A DNA stretch of 64,000 nt from Streptomyces sp. NBC_01232 (GTDB lineage: Bacteria; Actinomycetota; Actinomycetes; Streptomycetales; Streptomycetaceae): positions 3,392,501 to 3,456,500 of the forward strand of contig NZ_CP108518.1 in the NCBI RefSeq assembly GCF_035989885.1. Direction: 5' to 3'. Under the pieces are notes generated by a model, which made no database searches, was not told the DNA's origin, and saw only the letters and a program-made list of their open reading frames with translations. The translations under genes were made by a program, and so were the position numbers. Shown here one piece after another: positions 9,725 through 18,335 of the stretch. Each line of letters opens with the position of its first letter. Position 1 is the stretch's first letter.

Positions 9725-11095
9725 TCAGGCGCGGATGAGGGTGAGGACCTCGTCGCGGACCTTGGCCAGGGTGGCCTCGTCCCGCGCCTCCACGTTCAGC
9801 CGCAGCAGGGGCTCGGTGTTGGAGGCACGGACGTTGAACCACCAGTCCCCGCCCGTCACCGTCAGGCCGTCGAGCTCGTCGAGGGTGACACCCTCGATAT
9901 CTCCGTAGGCGTCCTTCACCGCGGCCAGCCGGGCCTTCTGGTCGCCGACCGTCGAGTTGATCTCACCCGAACCCGCATACCGGTCGTAGGAAGCCACCAG
10001 CTCCGACAGCGGACCGTCCTGACCACCCAGCGCCGCCAGCACGTGCAACGCGGCCAGCATGCCCGTGTCCGCGTTCCAGAAATCCTTGAAGTAGTAGTGC
10101 GCCGAGTGCTCACCACCGAAGATCGCACCCGTCCTCGCCATCTCCTCCTTGATGAAGGAATGACCCACCCGCGTACGCACCGGCGTGCCGCCGTTCTCCC
10201 GCACCACCTCCGGCACCGACCAGGAGGTGATCAGGTTGTGGATGACCGTCCCCGAACCGCCGTTGCGGGCCAGCTCACGCGCCGCGACCAGCGCAGTGAT
10301 CGCCGACGGAGAGACGCCCACGCCCCGCTCGTCCACGATGAAACAGCGGTCCGCGTCACCGTCGAACGCGATCCCCAGATCCGCGCCCTCCGCCAGCACA
10401 CGGGCCTGGAGATCCACGATGTTCTTCGGATCCAGCGGATTCGCCTCGTGGTTCGGGAACGTCCCGTCCAGCTCGAAGTACATCGGCACCACATCCAGCG
10501 GCAGCCCCTCGAACACCGTCGGCACCGTGTGACCGCCCATGCCGTTGCCCGCGTCCACCACCACCTTCAGCGGCCGGACCGACGCCAGGTCCACCAGACC
10601 CTTCAGATGCGCGGCATACCCGGGAAGGGAATCCAGCTCCGTCACCGCGCCCGGGGCCGTGCCCTCGGCAACCACCGGAGCACCGTCCCGCGACCACTTC
10701 TCCACCAGCGACCGGATCTGCGACAGACCCGTGTCCTGACCCACCGGAGCAGCACCCGCACGACACAGCTTGATGCCGTTGTACTGCGCCGGATTGTGCG
10801 AAGCCGTGAACATCGCACCCGGCAGACCCAGCGAACCCGACGCGTAATACAGCTGATCCGTCGAACACAGCCCGATCAACGTCACATCCACACCACGCGC
10901 CGCCGCACCCCGCGCAAAAGCAGCCGACAGACCCGGCGACGACGGACGCATGTCATGACCGATCACGATCGCCACAGCACCCGTGACCTCCACGAACGCC
11001 CCACCGAACAACTCGGCCAGCGACTCGTCCCACTCGTCCGGCACAACGCCACGCACGTCATACGCCTTGACGATGTTCGAAAGATCTGCGGCCAC
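9725..11095 (-). CDS. manB: Phosphomannomutase (phosphomannomutase/phosphoglucomutase family)
   Basis: The 456-residue alpha-D-phosphohexomutase converts mannose-6-phosphate to mannose-1-phosphate. It has the N-terminal KAYDVRGVVP, the phosphoserine loop TASHNPAQYNGIK (about 98-110), the Mg-binding DGDADR (FDGDADRCF, about 240) and the sugar-binding GGEHSAH loop (about 322). The C-terminal ASNTEPLLRLNVEA phosphate-binding loop is also present. GTG 11095 was chosen because AGGAGG lies 7 bases upstream; longer starts are unlikely. It is probably the head of the run Trm112, SIS, manA, CDF. From memory it corresponds to SCO3028 and Rv3257c. Confidence 0.95.
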   Translation of the reverse strand: MAADLSNIVKAYDVRGVVPDEWDESLAELFGGAFVEVTGAVAIVIGHDMRPSSPGLSAAFARGAAARGVDVTLIGLCSTDQLYYASGSLGLPGAMFTASHNPAQYNGIKLCRAGAAPVGQDTGLSQIRSLVEKWSRDGAPVVAEGTAPGAVTELDSLPGYAAHLKGLVDLASVRPLKVVVDAGNGMGGHTVPTVFEGLPLDVVPMYFELDGTFPNHEANPLDPKNIVDLQARVLAEGADLGIAFDGDADRCFIVDERGVGVSPSAITALVAARELARNGGSGTVIHNLITSWSVPEVVRENGGTPVRTRVGHSFIKEEMARTGAIFGGEHSAHYYFKDFWNADTGMLAALHVLAALGGQDGPLSELVASYDRYAGSGEINSTVGDQKARLAAVKDAYGDIEGVTLDELDGLTVTGGDWWFNVRASNTEPLLRLNVEARDEATLAKVRDEVLTLIRA

Positions 11096-11174
11096 TGCCT
11101 GCCCTCCTGAAGGTCCTGTGCGGTTCAGCAAAACCTACCCTGAACCGGGAGCGGCTCTTCAGGCCGTCGGAGCG

Positions 11175-11549
11175 TCAGGAATCGGGCGATCTCAGGACGC
11201 GCAGGTGTCCGCGGCGGGTCTCACCGGTGGACGGGCCACCCTTGCCGGGGCTGCCGGGCTCGGCGGTGCGCCCCGGGGGACGGGCTGCTTCGCGCACGGC
11301 GTTGGCGAGGGCTTCGAGGTCGTCGCCACTGGGGCGGGACGGCCCGGAGCCGTCGGACAGGCGCACGACGTCCCAGCCCCGTGGGGCGGTCAGGCGCTCC
11401 GAGTGCTCGGCGCACAGGTCGTAGCAGTGGGGTTCGGCGTAGGTGGCGAGCGGGCCGAGAACTGCGGTCGAATCGGCGTAGACGTACGTCAGTGTCGCGA
11501 CGGCAGGGCGGCCGCACGCAGTGCGCGAACAGCGACGTACAAGGCTCAC
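11175..11549 (-). CDS. DUF3499 family protein
   Basis: The protein (about 124 residues) starts VSLVRRCSRTACGRPAVATL and continues with TYVYADSTAVLGPLATYAEPHCYDLCAEH, the conserved core of the actinobacterial DUF3499 family. Cysteines at CSRTAC and CYDLC suggest a small metal-binding fold. The C-terminal half is variable and basic. GTG 11549 is the only sensible in-frame start near the conserved sequence. There is no ribosome site in front of it, so a leaderless message is possible. It is divergent from the zincin-like gene, as in the mycobacterial Rv3258c/Rv3259 pair. The function is unknown. Confidence 0.78.
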   Translation of the reverse strand: MSLVRRCSRTACGRPAVATLTYVYADSTAVLGPLATYAEPHCYDLCAEHSERLTAPRGWDVVRLSDGSGPSRPSGDDLEALANAVREAARPPGRTAEPGSPGKGGPSTGETRRGHLRVLRSPDS

Positions 11550-11639
11550 GACGTTGGACGGTACCGCACTCTTGACCGGGCCGCGACGACTCCACCGCCG
11601 CGCACTCCCCCGTGTCGTGCTCGGAGCTACCCTGCGGGG

Positions 11640-12119
11640 GTGACCGACAGCCCTCTTCCTCCCTGCCCCGCAGAGCCCCCCGCCGGGGCCCGGACCGAGC
11701 CGCGCCCGCGTCGGCGGGACCGCCACGGGCGCGGGATGCGCGGTCCGGTGGCGCCCCCTCAGGTGCCGCTGGCGGCAAGCCGGTCCGAGCTGTTCGGGGA
11801 TCTCGTACGGGATTCCGTGGAGCGGCTGGAGCGGCGCTGGCCGCAGCTGGCCGAGGTGGAGTTCCTGATCGGGGACGTCCCCGGCCCGCCGGGCGGTGCG
11901 GACGGCGGCTGGAACGACGAGGCGGTGCCGCTGGGCGCGGTGTCGGAGTCGCGCGAGGGGCGGCCCGCCCGGATCGTGGTCTTCCGGCGGCCGGTGGAGA
12001 TCCGTACCAAGACGCGGGACGAGAAGGCGATGCTGGTCCACGAGATCGTGGTCGAGCAGGTGGCGGATCTGCTGGGGCTCTCGCCGGAGACGGTGGACCC
12101 CCGGTACGGCCAGGACTGA
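11640..12119 (+). CDS. Zincin-like metallopeptidase family protein with altered HExxH motif
   Basis: The protein (about 159 residues) has a variable basic N-terminus and then a conserved domain (SELFGDLVRDSVERLERRWPQLAEVEFLIGDVP onward). It ends in MLVHEIVVEQVADLLGLSPETVDPRYGQD. It fits the small zincin-like family next to whiB in actinobacteria. The metal motif reads HEIVVE instead of HExxH, so the second histidine is missing and classical peptidase activity is doubtful. GTG 11640 gives a start overlapping a short divergent region; ATG 11736 is an alternative. The function is not known. Confidence 0.72.
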   Translation: MTDSPLPPCPAEPPAGARTEPRPRRRDRHGRGMRGPVAPPQVPLAASRSELFGDLVRDSVERLERRWPQLAEVEFLIGDVPGPPGGADGGWNDEAVPLGAVSESREGRPARIVVFRRPVEIRTKTRDEKAMLVHEIVVEQVADLLGLSPETVDPRYGQD

Positions 12120-12167
12120 CCTGCCGCGTACCGGGGCGCCCGTCATCCGGTCAACGGGTCCGTCAGG

Positions 12168-13643
12168 TCACCGGGTCAGGACCGAGAGGTCCTGGGCGGC
12201 CCTGGGGACCGAGACCGTGGAGTGGTCGTCCGAGAATCCCTGGACGGTGAACATCGCGATGCCGTCGTCCGGCAGGGACAGGGTGCGGGCCGCGTGGACC
12301 GGGCCGCCCGAGAGGGTTTCGACGGTGAGGGCGTAGGCGCCCTTGCCGCCCGCCGGGGCCAGGGTCAGCGTCTGCGTGGTGCCCGCCTTGACGGTGACCT
12401 CCTTGGAGGCCGGCTCGCCGCCCCCGGTGCCCGGTGAGGCCGTCACCTTGACCTTCGCGTCGGCGCCCGGGGCCGTCAGGGCCAGCAGGGTCGTGTTCTC
12501 CTCGGGCCGGTTGTCGGCCACGGTCGCCCGTGTCCCGACCGGCGCGGTGGCGGTGATGAAGCCGAGCTCCTGCTTGGCCCCGCTGCCGCGGACCACCCGT
12601 ACCGCCGCGACGACCGGGGCGGACTTCTTGGGGTCGGCCGGGGTCAGGACCAGCGAACCGGGCTCGCCGCGGGTCAGGTCCTTCAGGTCCATGACCGCCG
12701 TCATACCGGCCTTGACGTGCAGCTGCTCGTTGCCCGCCGGGCTGATCGAGCCGCCCGGTCCGGCGAGGCGCACCTTCAGGTCCGCGTCCTCCTCGCCCGG
12801 TGCGAGGACGACCAGGCGTACGGAGGCGGCGTCCGCCGGGATGCCCGGCAGTACCAGCGAGCCCGCCGGATCGGCGGAGGCCGGCAGCCAGTCGGCGCCC
12901 ACGCCCTCCTCGCCGACCTGCACCGATGCGCCCACCCGGCCGGCGCGCGTGGTCACGTGGGCGGTGGCGTCCGCGAGCTGGGCACCGGGGACGAGGGAGG
13001 ACAGCAGGACGGTCTTGGTCGACTTGGGGTCGACCCGGATGCTCTCGCTGGCGCCGGCGTCGGGCTTGGCCGGTCCGTCCGGGCCGAAGAGCTTGATGTC
13101 GACGATGGCCGCGGCGTCGTCGGGGTTGGTGAGGTGGACGTAGTCCTCGCGGCCCTTGGCCGTGCTGACCGCGGGGAACCAGAAGTCGGTGCCGGGCGCG
13201 GTGCAGCCGACACCGAGCACGCCGCGGGCCCGGCCGACGGAGACCTTGGTGGTCAGCTGCGTGGTCCAGCCGGGGGCGAGGACGCCGTCGGCGCTGCCGG
13301 TGAGGGCGGGTGCGTCGGCGCCGCTGGCGGTGGCCCCGACGGGCTTGCCGGGCTCCTTGGGCTCCAGCACCGGCTTGGCGTCCTTGGTCGCGCCGAGCAG
13401 CCGGGCCGAGCCCTTGCCCGCGGGGGCGCCGGGGGTGAAGGACGTGTACGTGGTCTCGGCGATGTCCGAGGAGCTGGGCCCCGGGCAGACCAGCAGGGAC
13501 CGTTCCACGGGCATCCGGGCGGCGGCCGGCCTGCCGTCGGAGGGCTTGCCGTCGGCGGCGGGTGCGGTGAGGGCGGCGACGCCGGTGAGGGCGGCCAGGG
13601 CCGCGGTCACCGCCGCCAGCGTCAGGGGTGCGCGCTGCTTCAC
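12168..13643 (-). CDS. DUF5719 family secreted protein
   Basis: The 491-residue protein has a signal peptide (basic start, hydrophobic run to about 28, Ala-rich cleavage region). A long beta-rich extracellular part follows, made of repeated Ig-like stretches such as TVKAGTTQTLTLAPAGGKGAY. It matches the DUF5719 proteins found directly after the large glycosyltransferase gene in Streptomyces. GTG 13643 overlaps the TGA of the upstream glycosyltransferase gene by four bases (GTGA), indicating translational coupling and a joint function at the cell surface. No catalytic motif was seen. Confidence 0.75.
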   Translation of the reverse strand: MKQRAPLTLAAVTAALAALTGVAALTAPAADGKPSDGRPAAARMPVERSLLVCPGPSSSDIAETTYTSFTPGAPAGKGSARLLGATKDAKPVLEPKEPGKPVGATASGADAPALTGSADGVLAPGWTTQLTTKVSVGRARGVLGVGCTAPGTDFWFPAVSTAKGREDYVHLTNPDDAAAIVDIKLFGPDGPAKPDAGASESIRVDPKSTKTVLLSSLVPGAQLADATAHVTTRAGRVGASVQVGEEGVGADWLPASADPAGSLVLPGIPADAASVRLVVLAPGEEDADLKVRLAGPGGSISPAGNEQLHVKAGMTAVMDLKDLTRGEPGSLVLTPADPKKSAPVVAAVRVVRGSGAKQELGFITATAPVGTRATVADNRPEENTTLLALTAPGADAKVKVTASPGTGGGEPASKEVTVKAGTTQTLTLAPAGGKGAYALTVETLSGGPVHAARTLSLPDDGIAMFTVQGFSDDHSTVSVPRAAQDLSVLTR

Positions 13644-16600
13644 TGCTGGGGGCTCCCGTCCGGACGCGGGTCGTGCGGTGCGTGGGGGTGGTGGGGGTCG
13701 TACGGCTGGTAGGGCTCGTACGGGTAGGGGTACTGCTGCTGGTCCGGGTCCTGGACCGGCTGCTGCGGGTACGGGGCCGCGTAGCCCTGCTGGCCCTGCT
13801 GGCCCTGCTGGTCGTACTGGCCCTGCTGGTCGTACTGCGGGTACGGGTCGTACGCGGGCTGCTGCTGGTCGTACGCGTAGCCGCTCTGGTCGCCGTACGC
13901 CTGGTACGCGTAGGTGTCCTCGCCGTACACCGGCTGCGCGGGGATCTGCGCGTACGGGTCGGCGACCGCGGCCGTCTCCACCGGTACGGGGGCCGGCTCG
14001 GCCTCGGCGCGCAGGCGGCGGGCGCGGCGGCCCTCGCCGGCCTCGCCCGGGCCGGGCTGGGACGGGAGCAGCGCCTCGTCCTCCGGCAGGTCGTCGTCGA
14101 GCTGCGCCCGGCGGCCGGGCAGGGCCATCACCAGGAGGACCAGGGCGAGGAGGCCCTGGGTCCAGTACCAGGCGGTCTGCAGCAGGGAGTCCTCGTGGAC
14201 GAGGTCGAGGCGGCCGCCGTCGGCGGGCAGTTCGAAGCCCTGGGCCCAGCCGTCCAGGGTCTTCGGCTTGAGGGGCTTGCCGTCGAGGGTGGCCCGCCAG
14301 CCGGCGTCGGCCCGGTCGGCGATGCGCAGGACGCGGTCCGCGTCACCGGCGGGGATCTTGCTGTGGGCCTCGACGGGTCCGGCGGCGACGGGGATCGGTG
14401 CCTCGCCCTGCTTGCCGGAGACGATGACGGCGCGGGGCAGCCAGGGCTCGACGCCCCACAGGGCGGTGCCGTCCTGCTGGTGGCGACGGCTCAGGCCCGG
14501 GGTGGCGTCGAGGACGCGGCGGATCTCGTCGGGGCCGCCGGGGCGGAACATGACGAAGCGGATGGCGTAGGCGCTGAGCTGGCTGGACTGGTCGGCTCCG
14601 GAGCCGGCGACGAGGTTGGAGACGACCTTGTCGAGGCGGGCGTCGCCGCCGGTGCGGGCGGTGATCTCCGCGTCGCCGATGCGGCCGCCGGAGCCGCGGA
14701 CGAGGCTGTAGGAGACGCTGGCGGGCGGGTCCAGGTCGAGGATCAGGGTGCGGGTCTGATTGTCGTCGCCGCCCGCGTCGGCGACGAAGGCGGGGACCTG
14801 TACCGGGTCGCGGCGCTGCAGCGGGCCGTCGGCGCCCGCGAGCATCCAGGTGGCGGCGGCGAACAGCGGGCCGACGGCGGCGGTCAGGGCGATGAGGGCG
14901 GCCAGCGGCTGGCGCCAGCCGAAGCTGCGGGCGGCGACGCGTTCCCTGGCTCCGTCGGCGCCGAGCGCGGCGGCCGCGAGCAGGGCGAGTCCGTACACGA
15001 GGGTGGCGGGGCCGGCCCAGCCGGTGCGGTTGACGAGGACGGCCAGGAGCAGCCCGGCGAGGGCGGCGGCCCAGGCGGTGCGGACGGCGAAGGCGCGGTC
15101 GGTGCGCAGCAGGGCGGCCAGGGCGGCGAGGACGATGCCGATGAGCAGCAGTCCGGCGCCGGTGCCGGGGCCGCCGGGGCTGATGGCGAGCAGGCCGAGG
15201 GCGTCGGCGGAGCCGGCTCCGTAGGGCAGTCCGGCCTCGTCCAGCAGGCGGCCGGGGTGCGTGAGCAGGCCCAGCGACCAGGGGGCGAGCACGATCAGCG
15301 GGACGGCGAGGGCGGCGAGCAGCCGCAGGCCGTACGCCTTCCAGTGCGCGCGGCGCAGGACCAGCGCGGCGGTCCCGAGGACGGCGGCGAGCGGCCACAC
15401 GACGGGGGTGAAGGCTGTGGTGAGGGTGAGCAGCAGCGTGTACGTCCACACCGCGCGCCGGCCGCCCCGCCGGTCGGCGGCTTCCGCGCCGTCGCCGAGG
15501 TCGAAGGCTGCGACGGCTGCGCGGGCCATGAGGGGGAGCACGACGGCGAGGACGGCGGTGCCGAGGCGGCCGCCGGCGAGGGCTCCGGTCACGGCGGGGA
15601 GGAAGGCGTAGGCGATGGCCGCCCAGGCGCGCAGCAGCCGGGATTCGACGAGCGGCCGGGAGGCGAAGTAGGCGGCGAGGCCGGCGAGCGGGACGGATCC
15701 GACGAGCAGCAGGGTCAGTGCGGCCTGGGTGGAGCCGAACAGCAGGGTGGCGACGGTGCCGAGGACGGCCAGGTAGGGCGGGGCGGAGGCGGTGGAGCCG
15801 GTGCCGACGGCGTGCCAGCCGTCGGTGTAGGCGCCCCAGAGTTCGGAGCCGCTGCCGGGGGCGGGCAGCAGGGCGCCGCCCATGAGGGAGCCGCCGCCGA
15901 TCAGGGTGCGGCAGGCCGCGAGGGAGACGGCCAGGAGGAGGCCGAAGAGGAGGGGCGCGGGGTTGCGGGCGAGCCGCTTGAGGCGGGCGAAGCGCTCGGC
16001 CTCGGGAAGGTAGTCGCCGTCCTCGCCGGGGGCGTTCAGGATGCTGCCGCCGCCGTGGCGGCCGGCGGGGGCGGCGTCGGTGTCGCGGTCGCCGCCGAAG
16101 TAGCCGGCGAGCTGTTCCGCGTTGGCCCGCAGGGAGGCTCCCGGCGGGGGGAAGAGCGGGCGCAGTTCGGCGGCGGGGACGGCGGGGCGTCTGCGGGCCT
16201 TGCGGGCGGCGAGGAGCCGGCCGGGGCGGAGCAGGGTGGCGAGGAGTCCGGTGAGCTCGTCGACGGCCTGGCCGGGGGCCTTGCCGATGAGGTAGGCGAG
16301 GGTGCGCAGCACGGTGCCGAGCAGGACGCGCAGCAGGACGTAGGGCAGGGCGCGGCCGGAGCTGTTGGCGAGGATCGTGTAGACGGCGCCGGCCTTGTCG
16401 ACGCGGTGCGGGCTGGCCGTGGTGCGTCCGGCGCAGTCGACGGCGCGGCGTTCGCGGGCGGAGGCCTCGGCGTGCCGCAGGACGGCGTCGGGGGCGACGA
16501 GGACGGTGTGGCCGGCGCTCTGGGCGCGCCAGCACAGGTCGACGTCGTCGCGCATCAGGGGCAGGCGCCGGTCGAAGCCGCCGAGGTCCTCGTAGACGTC

Positions 16601-17287
16601 GCGGCGGACCAGCATGCCGGCGGTGGAGACGGACAGGACGGTGCGGACCTGGTCGTGCTGGCCCTGGTCCTGTTCGCGGCGGTCGAGGCCGGTCCAGCGG
16701 CGGCCGCTGCGGGCGATGGTGACGCCGGCTTCGAGGAGCTGCTTCTTGTCGTACCAGCCGCGCAGCTTGGGGCCGATGACGGCGGCGTCGGGGTTCTCCT
16801 CGGCGACGCGGAGCAGCTCGGTGAGGGCATCGGGTTCGGGGGCGCTGTCGTCGTGCAGCAGCCAGAGCCACTGGACGGGTTCGCCGTGGGGCAGGTCGGG
16901 GAGGTCGTACGTGTCGTCGCGCCAGGTGCGGCTGACGGGGTCCCAGCCGCTGGGGCGCTTGAGGTACGGGAGGTCCTCGGGGGTCAAGGTGCCTGCGGTG
17001 CGGGCGGCTTCGTCGACGGCGGTGCCGAATCCGGTGCGGCGGGCGAGGTGCAGGACGCTTTCGTCGCCGAGGGCCTCGGTGAGGAGGCGCGCGGATTCGT
17101 CGGCGCTGCCGGTGTCGGCGGCGATGTGGTTCTGCGCGGGGCGTTCCTGGCCGAGGAGGCCGGCGAGTGTCCGGGGCAGCCAGCGGGCGCCGTCGTGGGC
17201 GACGAGGACCGCGGTGACGACGTGCCGGGGAAACTCGGGTGTGGCGGGTGCCTGGTGGGAGCCCGCCGACTGGCTGTGCAGGGACAT
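13640..17287 (-). CDS. Giant membrane glycosyltransferase (family 2 domain plus polytopic region) with Q/Y-rich tail
   Basis: The 1215-residue protein starts with a GT2 domain (about 20-290). VTAVLVAHDGARWLPRTL, the DDSAPEPDAL acceptor loop and MRDDVDLCWRAQSAGH are visible. From about 385 to 840 there are roughly a dozen hydrophobic segments resembling GT-C type transferases. An extracellular part (about 840-1050), a late membrane segment (near 1060-1080) and a Gln/Tyr/Pro-rich tail over the last 100 residues complete it. It presumably uses an activated sugar to extend or modify a wall polymer. ATG 17287 precedes MSLHSQSAG. It is coupled to the DUF5719 gene and separated from whiB by a terminator. 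Confidence 0.8.
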   Translation of the reverse strand: MSLHSQSAGSHQAPATPEFPRHVVTAVLVAHDGARWLPRTLAGLLGQERPAQNHIAADTGSADESARLLTEALGDESVLHLARRTGFGTAVDEAARTAGTLTPEDLPYLKRPSGWDPVSRTWRDDTYDLPDLPHGEPVQWLWLLHDDSAPEPDALTELLRVAEENPDAAVIGPKLRGWYDKKQLLEAGVTIARSGRRWTGLDRREQDQGQHDQVRTVLSVSTAGMLVRRDVYEDLGGFDRRLPLMRDDVDLCWRAQSAGHTVLVAPDAVLRHAEASARERRAVDCAGRTTASPHRVDKAGAVYTILANSSGRALPYVLLRVLLGTVLRTLAYLIGKAPGQAVDELTGLLATLLRPGRLLAARKARRRPAVPAAELRPLFPPPGASLRANAEQLAGYFGGDRDTDAAPAGRHGGGSILNAPGEDGDYLPEAERFARLKRLARNPAPLLFGLLLAVSLAACRTLIGGGSLMGGALLPAPGSGSELWGAYTDGWHAVGTGSTASAPPYLAVLGTVATLLFGSTQAALTLLLVGSVPLAGLAAYFASRPLVESRLLRAWAAIAYAFLPAVTGALAGGRLGTAVLAVVLPLMARAAVAAFDLGDGAEAADRRGGRRAVWTYTLLLTLTTAFTPVVWPLAAVLGTAALVLRRAHWKAYGLRLLAALAVPLIVLAPWSLGLLTHPGRLLDEAGLPYGAGSADALGLLAISPGGPGTGAGLLLIGIVLAALAALLRTDRAFAVRTAWAAALAGLLLAVLVNRTGWAGPATLVYGLALLAAAALGADGARERVAARSFGWRQPLAALIALTAAVGPLFAAATWMLAGADGPLQRRDPVQVPAFVADAGGDDNQTRTLILDLDPPASVSYSLVRGSGGRIGDAEITARTGGDARLDKVVSNLVAGSGADQSSQLSAYAIRFVMFRPGGPDEIRRVLDATPGLSRRHQQDGTALWGVEPWLPRAVIVSGKQGEAPIPVAAGPVEAHSKIPAGDADRVLRIADRADAGWRATLDGKPLKPKTLDGWAQGFELPADGGRLDLVHEDSLLQTAWYWTQGLLALVLLVMALPGRRAQLDDDLPEDEALLPSQPGPGEAGEGRRARRLRAEAEPAPVPVETAAVADPYAQIPAQPVYGEDTYAYQAYGDQSGYAYDQQQPAYDPYPQYDQQGQYDQQGQQGQQGYAAPYPQQPVQDPDQQQYPYPYEPYQPYDPHHPHAPHDPRPDGSPQQ

Positions 17288-17403
17288 CGCTGTACGGCCC
17301 TCCGGCCTGGGGGTCCCCCGGACGGAGTCTGGGGGAGGGTCCGGGGGTGGTGTGCCCTCGGAGGCTGCTGGACAGCGCCCCACCCTAACGGCTGTCAAGA
17401 CAG

Positions 17404-17442
17404 CGGTCCGCCTCCTGCGGGGAAGGTGCAGGAGGCGGACCG
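17404..17442. terminator. Terminator downstream of whiB
   Basis: A perfect 15-bp stem, CGGTCCGCCTCCTGC with its complement and a 9-base loop, lies between the whiB stop (17531) and the glycosyltransferase start. Confidence 0.8.
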
Positions 17443-17530
17443 TTTGCCGTGCCGTGTGTCGTACTCGTTGTCCCGTTCGGTATGTCGTGCGATGTGCGGT
17501 AGGTGCCTGCCCGGTGGTGCGTCGGCCGTT

Positions 17531-17794
17531 TCAGACCGCTGCCTTTTTCAGGCGGCGGCGCTCGCGCTCGGACAGACCGCCCCAGATGCCGAATCGCTCG
17601 TCGTTGGCGAGGGCGTACTCAAGGCATTCGGAGCGGACTTCGCAGGCGAGGCAGACCTTCTTGGCCTCGCGGGTGGAGCCGCCCTTCTCGGGAAAGAAGG
17701 ACTCGGGGTCGGTCTGGGCGCACAGAGCGCGCTCCTGCCACCCGAGCTCTTCGTCCGCCTCCTCGACCAGCAGTTCCTGAAACAGCTCGGTCAT
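17531..17794 (-). CDS. whiB: WhiB sporulation transcriptional regulator (Wbl family, [4Fe-4S])
   Basis: The 87-residue protein is a canonical Wbl protein. Cluster-ligating cysteines are C25, C48, C51 and C57, the turn motif is FGIWGG (68-73), and the basic tail is RERRRLKK. WhiB works with WhiA to start sporulation septation in Streptomyces aerial hyphae; the mycobacterial orthologue is WhiB2. The length, sequence and position (between the DUF5719/glycosyltransferase pair and fbiAB) identify it as WhiB itself rather than another Wbl paralogue. ATG 17794 has GAGGGG upstream. A 16-bp inverted repeat lies 31 bases before the start codon. Confidence 0.95.
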   Translation of the reverse strand: MTELFQELLVEEADEELGWQERALCAQTDPESFFPEKGGSTREAKKVCLACEVRSECLEYALANDERFGIWGGLSERERRRLKKAAV

Positions 17795-17824
17795 GTGCGC
17801 CCCTCGCTCTGTCTGTGCGTCCCC

Positions 17825-17840
17825 GTGACGATGCCGTCAC
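17825..17840. promoter_or_regulatory. Inverted repeat upstream of whiB
   Basis: GTGACG-ATGC-CGTCAC is a perfect 6-4-6 inverted repeat 31 bases before the whiB start codon. whiB is known to be developmentally controlled, so a regulator site is plausible. I cannot assign the factor. Confidence 0.4.
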
Positions 17841-18248
17841 TGATTGCTACGTAACGACACGAGTGAAATTACAAGTGCGTGGCTCCGGGGCAGTCAAGCC
17901 GAGATCTGCTATTGGGCCCCTTATTCACTCTGCGGAACCAAGCCTATGCAGAAAGTGTTCAAATCGCCAAAAATCGTGACACATGCCACCGGCACCACGA
18001 GATGCCGTCTTTACCCGTAATCCACGTGCCACCTCCGGGCGGGGTTGCGGTCCGGCCGGAGAAGCGGCGCAGATCACATTCAGGTCACGGATGTCCGGTT
18101 CTGGTTTGAGCCTCGACACAGCGCCACATCCCCTGCCCCACAGTGCACAAACCTTTCTCCGCGCACGGTAACCGGATGAGGTGAAACTTTTACACCAAAC
18201 CGGACATTGGGTTGACAGTCAGGCCCCCGAGCCGTTCTCCTTGTTCGC
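17841..18248. other. Long intergenic region between whiB and the cysteine dioxygenase leader
   Basis: No gene was recognised in about 400 bases. It should hold the whiB promoters and the promoter for the cysteine dioxygenase message. Two inverted copies of ATGTCCGGTT (18091-18100 and, as AACCGGACAT, 18198-18207) point outward. Each is followed within a few bases by a TGAC element, which suggests paired divergent control sites. A TTGACA hexamer occurs at 18212-18217. Confidence 0.5.
18212..18241 (+). promoter_or_regulatory. Candidate promoter for the leader ORF and cysteine dioxygenase
   Basis: TTGACA at 18212-18217 is followed after 18 bases by the weak -10 TCTCCT (18236-18241). Initiation about 7 bases later would place the +1 at or next to the ATG at 18249, giving a leaderless leader ORF. 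The -35 is convincing; the -10 is not. Confidence 0.4.
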
Positions 18249-18335
18249 ATGTCAGCGCCCGCAGTCGCCACCCGGACCCCCATTCGTGGGTTCCTGTGCG
18301 CTGCCCAGGTTCGCTGTTGCTGTTGCAGCTGTTGA
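18249..18335 (+). CDS. Cysteine-rich leader peptide (putative cysteine-responsive attenuator)
   Basis: This 28-codon ORF (ATG 18249, TGA 18333-18335) ends with residues CCCCSC, encoded TGT TGC TGT TGC AGC TGT, plus an earlier Cys17. There is no ribosome site, and the predicted promoter suggests a leaderless start. It lies 88 bases before the cysteine dioxygenase gene. Leaderless poly-Cys short ORFs that attenuate downstream operons in response to cysteine have been described in mycobacteria. Here the regulated gene degrades cysteine. The Cys-codon run can pair with CAGCAAC at 18379-18385, so ribosome position could change the mRNA fold. The peptide is seen directly; the mechanism is inferred. 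Confidence 0.7.
   Translation: MSAPAVATRTPIRGFLCAAQVRCCCCSC

Noticed and set aside
14343..16871. Very long open frame on the minus strand inside the glycosyltransferase gene
   Set aside because: It translates to Arg/Pro/Gly-rich sequence without family signatures, the usual shadow frame in high-GC DNA.
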